DNA from: Pseudomonas viridiflava | GTDB lineage: Bacteria > Pseudomonadota > Gammaproteobacteria > Pseudomonadales > Pseudomonadaceae | Assembly: GCF_900583165.1 (NCBI RefSeq) | Contig: NZ_UTKY01000091.1 | Span: 1-64,000, forward strand | Reading direction: 5' to 3' | DNA length: 64,000 bases | Part shown: positions 1-7,980 of the stretch, in pieces | Layout of the letters: each line of letters starts with the position of its first letter | Position numbering within the stretch: position 1 is the stretch's first letter | Position numbers and translations under genes: made by a program | Notes under the pieces: generated by a model | Databases searched by the model: none | Seen by the model: only the letters and a program-made list of their open reading frames with translations | Told to the model about the DNA's origin: nothing

Positions 1-62
1 TCGAGCACCATACTGGTAGCTTGCAGTTTGAACTCGCGGGTGTAGACCTTTCTCTTGCTCAT
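1..62 (-). CDS. IS3-family transposase OrfA, N-terminal fragment (runs off the window)
   Basis: Read leftward from an ATG at 62, the first 20 codons give MSKRKVYTREFKLQATSMVL, the typical beginning of the helix-turn-helix OrfA of IS3-family elements, in which K/R-x-Y-T-x-E-F-K starts the DNA-binding domain. A good ribosome site (GGAGG) lies six bases upstream of the start. OrfA would bind the IS ends and be extended into OrfAB by frameshifting; neither OrfB nor the frameshift site is in the window, so it cannot be judged whether the element is intact. Confidence 0.8.
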   Translation of the reverse strand, partial: MSKRKVYTREFKLQATSMVL

Positions 63-127
63 GGAACCTCCAAGTTGGCGAAATCATATCGCCCTTAAGA
101 GGTGTCCGGGATTATTAGGCCAGTTCA
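1..127 (-). mobile_element. End of an IS3-family insertion sequence, truncated by the window edge
   Basis: The first 62 bases encode, leftward, the start of an IS3-type OrfA. The 65 bases beyond it look like the terminal region of the element and end in ...GGCCAGTTCA, which read inward gives TGAACTGG, a plausible IS3-type terminus. Directly after this end the sequence continues as AGCCCCCTCCCAC, which is one half of the REP repeat seen many times elsewhere in the window, so the element appears to sit inside a REP. The exact boundary is uncertain by one or two bases because the IS end and the REP share CA. The other end lies outside the window. Confidence 0.75.
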
Positions 128-140
128 AGCCCCCTCCCAC
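126..140. repeat. Half REP element, disrupted by the IS insertion
   Basis: CAAGCCCCCTCCCAC equals the right half of the common inverted REP core seen intact at, for example, 4447-4469. The left half is missing because the insertion sequence ends here. Confidence 0.7.
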
Positions 141-216
141 ATACAGCAGACCCCATACCCCTGATAAATTTAATTACAATCACGCCTTTGTTAGCTGCCT
201 AAGCAAGGATTCTGCA

Positions 217-1101
217 ATGCAAGCCGCCAACCCCCGCAAGGGGTACCTCCTGGGCCTGAGCGCCTATGTCATCTGGGGTCTGTTCCCGCTCTACTTCAAA
301 GCCATCGCCAGCGTGCCCGCCGCCGAAATCATCGTGCACCGCGTGTTGTGGTCGGCGCTGTTCGGCGGCTTACTGTTGATGGTGTGGAAGCACCCCGGTT
401 GGTTCCGCGAACTGCGCGACAACCCCAAGCGCCTGGCGATCCTGGCCCTTAGCGGTTCGTTGATTGCCGGCAATTGGCTGACCTACGTGTGGTCGGTAAA
501 CACCGGGCGCATGCTGGAAGCGAGCCTGGGTTACTACATCAACCCGCTGGTGAATGTGGTGCTGGGCATGTTGCTTCTGGGTGAGCGCTTGCGTCGCCTG
601 CAGTGGGTCGCGGTGGGACTGGCAGCGCTGGGTGTAGCGCAACAGGTATGGCAGGTGGGCAGTTTGCCGTGGGTGTCGCTGGTACTGGCGTTGACCTTTG
701 GTTTCTACGGGCTGATTCGCAAACAGGCGCCAGTCAAAGCACTGCCGGGCTTGGTGGTGGAAACCTGGATGCTGGTGCCGATTGCCATCGCCTGGCTCGT
801 GTTCAACCCGACCGCCCACAGTGCGCAGTTGGAATTCTGGAGCACATCCGAAGCCTGGTGGCTGGTCGCCGCCGGCCCGGTTACGTTGATCCCGCTGGTA
901 TGTTTCAACGCCGCCGCACGGCATTTGCCTTACACCGCCCTGGGCTTTTTACAGTACGTCGCGCCGACCCTGGTGTTGCTCGAAGCGGTGCTGCTGTTCG
1001 GTGAACACCTGGCGCCGAGCACCCTCACCGCGTTCGCTTTTATCTGGGCCGGCCTGGTGGTGTACAGCGTGGATATCTGGTTGAGCGTGCGCAAACGCTG
1101 A
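217..1101 (+). CDS. rarD: RarD-type EamA-family permease
   Basis: A 294-residue integral inner-membrane protein of the drug/metabolite transporter (EamA) superfamily, RarD subgroup. The substrate of RarD proteins is not well established; they were linked to chloramphenicol sensitivity. The sequence begins with a short charged stretch followed by LLGLSAYVIWGLFPLYFK, the RarD signature, and has about ten hydrophobic segments ending in WAGLVVYSVDIWL. The frame is open from base 55, but the ATG at 217 with AAGGAT seven bases upstream matches the family start; the upstream part would lie inside the IS end. It is transcribed alone, and a strong hairpin follows at 1121-1149. Confidence 0.9.
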   Translation: MQAANPRKGYLLGLSAYVIWGLFPLYFKAIASVPAAEIIVHRVLWSALFGGLLLMVWKHPGWFRELRDNPKRLAILALSGSLIAGNWLTYVWSVNTGRMLEASLGYYINPLVNVVLGMLLLGERLRRLQWVAVGLAALGVAQQVWQVGSLPWVSLVLALTFGFYGLIRKQAPVKALPGLVVETWMLVPIAIAWLVFNPTAHSAQLEFWSTSEAWWLVAAGPVTLIPLVCFNAAARHLPYTALGFLQYVAPTLVLLEAVLLFGEHLAPSTLTAFAFIWAGLVVYSVDIWLSVRKR

Positions 1102-1120
1102 TCAAATAACGTACAAACCT

Positions 1121-1149
1121 CTGCAAGCCACAGCGGACGTGGCTTGCAG
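1121..1149. terminator. Strong hairpin after rarD, possible terminator
   Basis: Perfect 11-bp stem CTGCAAGCCAC / GTGGCTTGCAG with loop AGCGGAC, 20 bases after the rarD stop codon. There is no T-run on either side, so intrinsic termination is not certain. Confidence 0.5.
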
Positions 1150-1164
1150 ACATCCACCCCAAGG

Positions 1165-1285
1165 TTATCCACAGCCTGGTCCCCGCCATTTGTGCACAAG
1201 CTTTTGAAATTGCTCGTTTTTTGCTCAAATCAGCGCAAAGCCCGACTGGCGTGGCCTGGCGCCGGGTCTCTACAGGTTATCCACA
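1165..1285 (+). repeat. Two TTATCCACA boxes in the rarD / ACT-gene intergenic region
   Basis: Exact TTATCCACAG occurs at 1165-1174 and 1277-1286. TTATCCACA is the classical consensus DnaA box. A related TGTGCACAA lies at about 1191-1199. No replication genes are near, so a function is not implied. The same box recurs five times at 38164-38687. Confidence 0.5.
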
Positions 1286-1324
1286 GGCCCATGCAAGATT
1301 TAGATGCATAACCTTGTGGTCGGA

Positions 1325-1837
1325 TTATTCCTCGTGGTGCAGCTCCACCATCAAGTCATCGGCCAAGGTTTCCAGGGACAGCTGCAAGGTGTCCAGGGAT
1401 AAGGTCGCTGGCACCTGCAACAGCGCCTCAGCCGTGAACAACGGGTCACCGCTCATGGGCGCCGGGCGCACATCGGTACTCAGGCTCGCCAGGTTCACGC
1501 CCTTCTGGCTCAGCAACGCCGTGATCTCTCGCACGATGCCCGACCGGTCATTGCCCACCAGCGTCATCACAATCGACTTGGATGCCGACGCCTGCCCGCT
1601 GCTGCCCTCACCCACCAACACGCGAATGCCGTGTGTGGATAAGTCCTCCAGCGCCGATACCAACGCCTGACGATTTTCCGTCGGAACGCTGACCCGCAAA
1701 ATGCCCGCAAACTGCCCGGCCATGTGCGCCATGCGGCTTTCCAGCCAGTTGCCACCGTGGGCGGCAATGTTCTGCGCGATGCGTTCAACCAAGCCGGGTT
1801 TGTCGGCGGCGATAATTGTGAGTACAAGATGGTCCAT
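1325..1837 (-). CDS. GcvR-family ACT-domain regulatory protein
   Basis: A 170-residue cytoplasmic protein made of two ACT domains (about residues 5-75 and 88-165). ACT domains bind amino acids, and the family (glycine cleavage system protein R) modulates glycine-related gene expression in enterobacteria by binding GcvA. The sequence opens with MDHLVLTIIAADKPGLVERIA, the typical first ACT strand and helix; the second domain has VGNDRSGIVREITALLSQKG. The start at 1837 was chosen over an upstream in-frame ATG at 1927 because the family begins with this strand and the extra 30 codons lie in a REP. It diverges from malate synthase glcB, a fitting neighbour for a glycine/glyoxylate sensor, but its actual ligand is unknown. 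Confidence 0.85.
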   Translation of the reverse strand: MDHLVLTIIAADKPGLVERIAQNIAAHGGNWLESRMAHMAGQFAGILRVSVPTENRQALVSALEDLSTHGIRVLVGEGSSGQASASKSIVMTLVGNDRSGIVREITALLSQKGVNLASLSTDVRPAPMSGDPLFTAEALLQVPATLSLDTLQLSLETLADDLMVELHHEE

Positions 1838-1864
1838 GGCGAAACTCCGCTGGTGGTTATTCCT

Positions 1865-1961
1865 GTAGGAGCGAGCTTGCTCGCGAAAAACTTCAAGACA
1901 CCGCGCAAATCCAGAATGCCGCGTCATCGTTGACGTTTTTCGCGAGCAAGCTCGCTCCTAC
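1865..1961. repeat. REPIN, GTAGGAGCGAGC family
   Basis: Two inverted REP copies, 1865-1887 (GTAGGAGCGAGCTTGCTCGC...) and 1939-1961 (its reverse complement), separated by about 50 bases that include CGCGTCATCGTTGACG. The same layout recurs at 13422-13519 and 22925-23022. Confidence 0.9.
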
Positions 1962-2201
1962 AAGGTGGACGCAGGATTACTCGAAAACAAATCGTGTACC
2001 ATTTTTATATTTATCTGGAACAATCCAATAGTTTTTTGAGAACATCCCGTTCTCCGCTGTGACCGTACGACCAAAGTGGGTCGCTAAACGACGTATTTAG
2101 TCTAATTTTCACAACCGCAAGTCATCATGTAGTATGCCCAACCGTGCACTACATAATGAAAATCTGAAAAAGCGCATAAGCTCCGTAGAGTGAGGCAAGC
2201 A
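1962..2201. other. glcB upstream region
   Basis: Gene-free stretch between the REPIN and glcB. It contains an AT-rich part (about 1996-2030), the inverted repeat at 2127-2154, and GAGTGAGG just before the glcB start as a weak ribosome site. No clear sigma-70 hexamer pair could be assigned with confidence. Confidence 0.5.
2127..2154. promoter_or_regulatory. Inverted repeat ATGTAGT-N14-ACTACAT upstream of glcB, candidate operator
   Basis: Perfect 7-bp arms at 2127-2133 and 2148-2154, centred about 60 bases before the glcB start codon. Spacing and position suit a dimeric repressor or activator, but I do not recognise the regulator. Confidence 0.4.
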
Positions 2202-4379
2202 ATGACTGAACACGTTCAAGTCGGTGGCCTGCAGGTCGCCAAAGTCCTGTTCGACTTCGTGAACAACGAAGCCATTCCCGGCACCGGCATTACTGCCGAC
2301 CAGTTCTGGGCCGGTGCCGACAAGGTCATCCACGACCTCGCACCGAAGAACAAAGCCCTACTCGCCAAACGCGACGATTTCCAGGCGCGGATTGATACCT
2401 GGCACCAGACCCATGCCGGCCAGGCCCACGACCCGGTGGCCTACAAAGCCTTCCTGCAAGACATCGGATACCTGCTGCCAGAAGCTGCAGATTTCCAGGC
2501 CACGACCCAAAACGTCGACGACGAAATCGCCCGCATGGCCGGCCCCCAGCTGGTGGTACCGGTTATGAACGCCCGCTTCGCCCTCAACGCCTCGAATGCG
2601 CGCTGGGGCTCGCTGTATGACGCGCTGTATGGCACCGACGCCATCAGCGAAGCCGACGGCGCCGAAAAGGGCCAGGGCTACAACAAAGTGCGCGGCGACA
2701 AGGTAATTGCCTTCGCCCGCGCCTTCCTTGATGAGGCCGCACCGCTCAGCGCCGGCAGCCATGTTGAGTCCACCGGCTACAAAATCGTCGATGGCAAACT
2801 GATCGTCAGCCTCAAAGGCGGCAGCAACAGCGGCTTGCGTGACGATGCGCAACTGATAGGTTTCCAGGGCCCTGCGGCCGAGCCGATTGCGATCCTGCTG
2901 AAAAACAACGGCCTGCACTTCGAAATCCAGATCGACGCCAGCACCCCGGTCGGCCAGACCGACGCCGCCGGCGTCAAAGACGTGCTGATGGAAGCCGCGC
3001 TCACCACCATCATGGACTGCGAAGACTCCGTCGCCGCCGTCGATGCCGATGACAAAGTGGTGATCTACCGCAACTGGCTCGGCCTGATGAAGGGCGACCT
3101 GGCCGAAGAAGTGGCCAAGGGCGGCAAGACCTTCACCCGCACCATGAACGCTGACCGCGCTTACACCGGCGTGGATGGCAATGACGTGACCTTGCACGGG
3201 CGTTCGCTGTTGTTCGTGCGTAACGTCGGTCACCTGATGACCATCGACGCCATCCTGGACAAAGACGGCAACGAAGTCCCGGAAGGCATCCTCGACGGCC
3301 TGGTCACCAGCCTCGCCGCGACCCACAGCCTCAACGGCAACAACAGCCGCAAAAACAGCCGCACCGGTTCCGTGTATATCGTGAAACCGAAGATGCACGG
3401 GCCAGAAGAAGCCGCGTTCACCAACGAGCTGTTCGGCCGCATCGAAGACGTGCTGAACCTGCCGCGCAACACCCTCAAAGTCGGGATCATGGACGAGGAG
3501 CGCCGCACCACGGTCAACCTCAAGGCCTGCATCAAGGCCGCCAGCGAGCGCGTGGTGTTTATCAACACCGGCTTCCTCGACCGTACCGGTGACGAGATCC
3601 ACACCTCCATGGAAGCCGGCGCGATGGTGCGCAAGGCGGCCATGAAGGCGGAAAAATGGATCGGCGCGTATGAGAACTGGAACGTCGATATCGGCCTGAG
3701 CACCGGCCTGCAAGGCCGTGCGCAGATCGGTAAAGGCATGTGGGCCATGCCCGACCTGATGGCGGCGATGCTCGAACAGAAAATCGCCCACCCGCTGGCC
3801 GGTGCCAACACCGCCTGGGTGCCTTCGCCGACCGCCGCTGCGCTGCACGCGCTGCACTACCACAAGGTCGACGTCTTCGCCCGCCAGGCTGAACTGGCCA
3901 AGCGCGAACGCGCATCGGTGGACGACATCCTGACCATTCCTCTGGCCAGCAACACCGATTGGTCCGACGAAGAAATCCGCAACGAACTGGACAACAACGC
4001 CCAAGGCATCCTGGGTTATGTGGTGCGCTGGATCGACCAGGGCGTGGGTTGTTCGAAAGTGCCGGACATTAACGATGTAGGCCTGATGGAAGACCGCGCT
4101 ACCCTGCGTATCTCCAGCCAGCACATCGCCAACTGGCTGCGCCACGGCATCGTCAATGAAGCCCAGGTGCTGGAAAGCCTCAAGCGCATGGCGCCGGTGG
4201 TAGACCGTCAGAATGCCGGGGATAAGTTGTACAACCCGCTGGCACCGGATTTCGACAGCAACATCGCGTTCCAGGCAGCGGTGGAGTTGGTGATTGAAGG
4301 GACCAAGCAGCCTAACGGCTACACCGAGCCGGTGTTGCACCGCCGGCGTCGGGAGTTCAAGGCCAAGAATGGCCTGTAA
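2202..4379 (+). CDS. glcB: Malate synthase G
   Basis: A 725-residue cytoplasmic enzyme that condenses glyoxylate with acetyl-CoA to form malate in the glyoxylate/glycolate pathway, magnesium dependent. Length matches the monomeric G isoform (E. coli about 723). Recognisable stretches are ALNASNARWGSLYDALYGTD near residue 120, TIMDCEDSVAAVDA near 270, the GRSLLFVRNVGHLM block near 335, SRTGSVYIVKPKMHGP near 390, and the C-terminal DKLYNPLAPD. The ATG at 2202 gives the family start MTEHVQVGGLQVAKVLFDF; the codons before it are not conserved. It is transcribed alone, with an intrinsic terminator directly after. In a strain degrading glycine and sarcosine it would consume glyoxylate formed from them (inference). 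Confidence 0.97.
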   Translation: MTEHVQVGGLQVAKVLFDFVNNEAIPGTGITADQFWAGADKVIHDLAPKNKALLAKRDDFQARIDTWHQTHAGQAHDPVAYKAFLQDIGYLLPEAADFQATTQNVDDEIARMAGPQLVVPVMNARFALNASNARWGSLYDALYGTDAISEADGAEKGQGYNKVRGDKVIAFARAFLDEAAPLSAGSHVESTGYKIVDGKLIVSLKGGSNSGLRDDAQLIGFQGPAAEPIAILLKNNGLHFEIQIDASTPVGQTDAAGVKDVLMEAALTTIMDCEDSVAAVDADDKVVIYRNWLGLMKGDLAEEVAKGGKTFTRTMNADRAYTGVDGNDVTLHGRSLLFVRNVGHLMTIDAILDKDGNEVPEGILDGLVTSLAATHSLNGNNSRKNSRTGSVYIVKPKMHGPEEAAFTNELFGRIEDVLNLPRNTLKVGIMDEERRTTVNLKACIKAASERVVFINTGFLDRTGDEIHTSMEAGAMVRKAAMKAEKWIGAYENWNVDIGLSTGLQGRAQIGKGMWAMPDLMAAMLEQKIAHPLAGANTAWVPSPTAAALHALHYHKVDVFARQAELAKRERASVDDILTIPLASNTDWSDEEIRNELDNNAQGILGYVVRWIDQGVGCSKVPDINDVGLMEDRATLRISSQHIANWLRHGIVNEAQVLESLKRMAPVVDRQNAGDKLYNPLAPDFDSNIAFQAAVELVIEGTKQPNGYTEPVLHRRRREFKAKNGL

Positions 4380-4383
4380 ATGA

Positions 4384-4415
4384 AAAAAGCCCCGGTCGAG
4401 AGATCGGGGCTTTTT
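4384..4415 (+). terminator. Intrinsic terminator after glcB
   Basis: Stem GCCCCGGTC / GATCGGGGC (one G-T pair), loop GAGA, flanked by A-run and T-run. It starts a few bases after the glcB stop and can act in both directions. Confidence 0.9.
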
Positions 4416-4446
4416 CTTTGGGCATTGTAGTGACTGTGAGGGCCTC

Positions 4447-4535
4447 ATCGGGGGCAAGCCCCCTCCCACATTTACTGTATTTACACATTGTGATTTGTGA
4501 ACACAGTCAAAGGTGGGAGGGGGCTTGCCCCCGAT
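4447..4535. repeat. REPIN, GTGGGAGGGGGC family, head-to-head layout
   Basis: Inverted copies at 4447-4469 and 4513-4535, with the flanks extending the palindrome (GGCCTCAT ... ATGAGGCC). It lies between the converging glcB and receiver genes. Confidence 0.9.
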
Positions 4536-4559
4536 GAGGCCCTCAACCCCGCCACAGAA

Positions 4560-5027
4560 TCAGGGCACCATCCCCAATTCCCGCTTCACCATCTTCGCCA
4601 ACTTCACGCTATCAATCGGCTTAAGCAAAAAATCCACCACACTCAGATGCATCGCATCGATCACATCCGGCGCTTCAGCGTCCCCGGACATGATGATGAT
4701 CGGCAGCGCCGCCCGTGTAGAGCTGCGCACTTGGCGGATCAGTTCCAGGCCATTGCTGGGCGCCATGCGCAAATCGGTGATCAGCAAACCAATGGAGCTG
4801 CTGGACTTCAACAATTCCCACGCCGCCTTACCACTGTCGGCAGTCATGCAGCGAATACCGTCCAGCCCCAGGATTTCCGCCAGCAGTTCACGGGCGTCCT
4901 TATCGTCGTCGACGATCAACACCCGTTGCGGCGGCAAATCTGGCTCCAGCATCACGGCGCTCAGCGCCTCGCGCTCGGCATCACTCAAAATATCGTGGTC
5001 GGACATACGGTTCTCAGCAGTTCTCAT
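4560..5027 (-). CDS. Stand-alone response-regulator receiver protein
   Basis: A 155-residue protein that is essentially one CheY-like receiver domain (about residues 35-150) after a 30-residue acidic N-terminus. Expected residues are present: acidic pocket D40-D41, phospho-acceptor D85 in LLITDLRM, S114 and K136 in LLKP. No DNA-binding or enzymatic output domain follows, so it must act by protein contact. The start at 5027 is preferred because GGGAG lies five bases upstream; an internal ATG at 5006 (MSDHDILS) is possible. No kinase gene is adjacent. It diverges from the cNMP/CBS gene at 5214, which could be a functional partner, but this is only inferred from position. Confidence 0.85.
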   Translation of the reverse strand: MRTAENRMSDHDILSDAEREALSAVMLEPDLPPQRVLIVDDDKDARELLAEILGLDGIRCMTADSGKAAWELLKSSSSIGLLITDLRMAPSNGLELIRQVRSSTRAALPIIIMSGDAEAPDVIDAMHLSVVDFLLKPIDSVKLAKMVKRELGMVP

Positions 5028-5213
5028 CAATCTCCCAGCACACTCGTCAGACATCTGCGGAAGGGCGAACAATGTGCACTTCGTCGGAAAGTTTGCCTAG
5101 TGGGTGTTCTACGGGGTTTGGACGATATTCATGTAAGGTTTTTCCCTAGGTATGTGGCCTTTGTATCGACCTAGACTTACGTCCAATGGGCACCTGCCGC
5201 GCAGGAGTCGACC

Positions 5214-7175
5214 ATGGGGCACGATAACGACAAAAAAAATGCGGTCACTGTTATGAGTAAAGCTGATGCCTTCGCCCAGGCGGGGAAAACTGCTGTGTTG
5301 CAAAATATCCACGGCACCCTGCAGTTCCTGCAACGCTTCCCGCCCTTCAACCAAATGGAAAACGCTCACCTGGCGTTTCTGGTCGAGCAGTGCCAGCTGC
5401 GTTTCTTCGGCCCTGGCGAAAGCATCCTCAAACCATCGGGTGGGCCGGTGGAGCACTTTTACATCGTCAAGCAGGGCCGCGTTGTGGGCGAGCGACCGGA
5501 ATCAGCGGAGACCACCTTCGAAATCACCACCGGCGAGTGCTTCCCCCTCGCCGCCTTGCTGGGTGAACGCGCCACCCGTACCGAGCATAAAGCCGCCGAA
5601 GACACGTTCTGCCTGCAACTGAACAAACCGGCCTTTATCAAGCTATTTGCCCTCTCCAGCCCATTTCGCGACTTCGCCCTGCGCGGCGTCAGCAGCCTGC
5701 TGGACCAGGTTAACCAGCAAGTGCAGCAAAAAGCCGTGGAAACCCTCGGTACCCAATACTCCCTGAACACCCGCCTGGGCGAGTTGGCCATGCGCCACCC
5801 GGTCACGTGCAGCGCGCAAACACCGCTGCGTGAAGCGGTCACGCTGATGCATGAGCAGCAGGTGGGCAGTATCGTGATCGTCGACGAACACAAGGCGCCC
5901 CTGGGGATTTTCACCCTGCGCGATCTGCGCCAGGTGGTGGCCGATGGCACCAGCGACTTCAATCAGGCCATCAAAGGGCATATGACCCAGGCGCCGTTCT
6001 TTTTGAGCCCCGACCACAGCGCCTTCGACGCCGCGATTGCGATGACCGAACGGCATATCGCCCATGTATGCCTGGTCAAAGAGCAGCGCCTGTGTGGCGT
6101 GGTGTCCGAGCGCGACTTGTTTTCGCTGCAACGTGTGGACCTGGTGCACCTGGCCCGCACCATCCGCAACGCGCCGAGGGTAGAAAACCTGGTGGCGATT
6201 CGCGGCGAAATCGGTCAACTGGTAGAGCGCATGCTCGCCCACGGTGCGTCCTCCACCCAGATCACCCACATCATTACCCTGCTCAACGACCACACCGTGT
6301 GCCGGGTGATCGAACTGACGCTCGCCGAAAAAGGCGACCCCGGTGTGCCGTTTAGTTGGTTGTGTTTCGGCAGCGAAGGCCGGCGCGAGCAGACGCTGTT
6401 TACCGACCAGGACAACGGCATTCTGTTCGACGCCAAGGACGCCGCCGAAGCGGCAGCAATCCGTGCCCGGCTATTGCCATTGGCACAACAGATCAACCAG
6501 AGCCTGGCGCTGTGCGGGTTCAGCCTGTGCAAGGGCAACATCATGGCTGGCAACCCGGAGCTGTGCCTGTCGCGGGGCGAATGGGCGCGACGTTTCGCGG
6601 CGTTTATCCGCGAGGCAACGCCCGAGAATCTGCTGGGCTCAAGCATCTATTTCGATCTGCGGGTGGTGTGGGGCGATGAACGTGGTTGCGAGCAACTGCG
6701 CCAAGGCATTCTCGACCAGGTGGGGGATAACCGCCTGTTCCAACGCATGCTGGCCGAGAACGCCTTGCGCCAACGCCCACCCGTAGGACGTTTCCGCGAG
6801 TTTGTGCTCACGCGCAAAGGTGGGGAAAAAGCCACGCTGGACCTCAAGGTGCAAGGCCTCACCCCCTTTGTCGACGGCGCTCGCCTACTGGCCCTGGCCA
6901 ACGGTATCCACGCCAACAACACGTTGGAGCGCCTGCGCCAACTGGTGGTCAAGGAAGTCATCGAGCCGCTCGACGGCGCGGCCTATGAGGAGGCTTATCA
7001 CTTTATCCAGCAAACCCGCATGCAACAGCACCAACTGCAAACCCGCGAAAACCAGCCGTATTCCAACCGTGTCGACCCCGACAGCCTCAACCACCTGGAC
7101 CGGCGCATCCTGCGTGAATCCCTGCGCCAGGCCCAGCGCCTGCAAAGCAGCCTGACGTTGCGGTACCAGCTGTGA
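5214..7175 (+). CDS. Cyclic-nucleotide-binding / CBS / DUF294 nucleotidyltransferase-like protein
   Basis: A 653-residue signalling-type protein with three parts: a cyclic-nucleotide-binding-like beta barrel (about residues 35-150, with GPGESILK), a CBS pair (about 190-305, with MHEQQVGSIVIVD and GVVSERDLF), and a DUF294 putative nucleotidyltransferase with GSEGRREQTLFTDQDNGI (about 385-405) followed by its helical C-terminal domain. The family resembles GlnD-like transferases, but the substrate is unknown. The start at 5214 has AGGAG eight bases upstream; an in-frame ATG at 5253 lacks one. The gene overlaps the next by four bases, so the DnaQ-like exonuclease is translationally coupled. Confidence 0.9.
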   Translation: MGHDNDKKNAVTVMSKADAFAQAGKTAVLQNIHGTLQFLQRFPPFNQMENAHLAFLVEQCQLRFFGPGESILKPSGGPVEHFYIVKQGRVVGERPESAETTFEITTGECFPLAALLGERATRTEHKAAEDTFCLQLNKPAFIKLFALSSPFRDFALRGVSSLLDQVNQQVQQKAVETLGTQYSLNTRLGELAMRHPVTCSAQTPLREAVTLMHEQQVGSIVIVDEHKAPLGIFTLRDLRQVVADGTSDFNQAIKGHMTQAPFFLSPDHSAFDAAIAMTERHIAHVCLVKEQRLCGVVSERDLFSLQRVDLVHLARTIRNAPRVENLVAIRGEIGQLVERMLAHGASSTQITHIITLLNDHTVCRVIELTLAEKGDPGVPFSWLCFGSEGRREQTLFTDQDNGILFDAKDAAEAAAIRARLLPLAQQINQSLALCGFSLCKGNIMAGNPELCLSRGEWARRFAAFIREATPENLLGSSIYFDLRVVWGDERGCEQLRQGILDQVGDNRLFQRMLAENALRQRPPVGRFREFVLTRKGGEKATLDLKVQGLTPFVDGARLLALANGIHANNTLERLRQLVVKEVIEPLDGAAYEEAYHFIQQTRMQQHQLQTRENQPYSNRVDPDSLNHLDRRILRESLRQAQRLQSSLTLRYQL

Positions 7176-7879
7176 GCTTGTTCAGTTGGTTACGTGCGAA
7201 AAAACCTGGCCTCGACACTGAACAACAGCAACGCCTGGCGCAATTGCCCAAACCCGCCGTATGGGGGGATGGCTCCTTGCGCAACCAACGCTGGGTGGTG
7301 GTTGACCTGGAAACCAGCGGCCTGAACCTCAACCGTGACCAAGTGCTGTCCATCGGCGCGGTGGTGATTGAAGACGGCGCGGTGGATTTTTCGCAGATGT
7401 TCGAGCGCACCCTGCAACGGGCCGAGACCAAGCTCAGCCCCAGCGTGCTGATCCACGGCCTAGGCCCCAGCGCCATCGCCGCCGGCAGCGATCCTGTGGA
7501 GGCGCTGCTGGACTTCATGGCCTTCGTCGGCGACAGCCCGTTGTTGGCGTTCCACGCGCCATTCGATCAACACATGTTGGGTCGAGCGCTCAAGGACAGC
7601 CTGGGCTACCGGCTGGCCCATCCGTTTCTCGATGTTGCAGAAATTGCTCCGCTGCTGTGCCCCGAAGCCCCTCTGCGCGAAGCCGGGCTGGACGACTGGA
7701 TCAACCACTTCAACCTGCACGTAGGCGAGCGCCACCACGCCAGCGCCGATGCCCTGGCCACGGCTGAGTTGATGCTGATTTTGTTTAGCCGCGCGCGCCA
7801 ACAGCACATCGACACGCCGCAGGCGTTGCAGGAGCGTTTAAGCCAATGGAAACGGCGTAAACAAGCGCCATCGTTTTAA
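7172..7879 (+). CDS. DnaQ-like 3'-5' exonuclease (DEDDh family)
   Basis: A 235-residue protein related to the epsilon proofreading subunit of DNA polymerase III, but not the main DnaQ. DEDDh motifs are visible: D45 and E47 in VVDLETSG, HAPFDQHMLG near residue 130, and the final HHASADALATAEL with catalytic H and D near 190. It starts with GTG at 7172, overlapping the TGA of the preceding CBS/DUF294 gene by four bases. The N-terminal MSLFSWLRAKKPG extension is typical of this subgroup. The tight coupling suggests both work in one process, but the nucleic-acid substrate is not known. Confidence 0.88.
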   Translation: MSLFSWLRAKKPGLDTEQQQRLAQLPKPAVWGDGSLRNQRWVVVDLETSGLNLNRDQVLSIGAVVIEDGAVDFSQMFERTLQRAETKLSPSVLIHGLGPSAIAAGSDPVEALLDFMAFVGDSPLLAFHAPFDQHMLGRALKDSLGYRLAHPFLDVAEIAPLLCPEAPLREAGLDDWINHFNLHVGERHHASADALATAELMLILFSRARQQHIDTPQALQERLSQWKRRKQAPSF

Positions 7880-7933
7880 TGTCATCTCCCGACAGACGCC
7901 AATTGCGCCCACCCCCACGGCTCTGCGACAATC

Positions 7934-7952
7934 GCGAATAATTCTCGTTAGT
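7934..7952. promoter_or_regulatory. Probable Fur box upstream of the ECF sigma gene
   Basis: GCGAATAATTCTCGTTAGT, about 30 bases before the sigma-factor start, resembles the Fur consensus when read on the other strand (ACGAGAATTATTCG). FecI-type sigma genes in pseudomonads are normally Fur repressed, so location and sequence agree. Match judged by eye. Confidence 0.6.
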
Positions 7953-7980
7953 TTAAACCTCTTGTTTATTCGGTGATGCC

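Noticed and set aside
2358..4469. Long antisense open frame of about 700 codons opposite glcB
   Set aside because: High-GC third-position artefact; histidine/valine-rich product with no family character, while the plus strand encodes full-length malate synthase.
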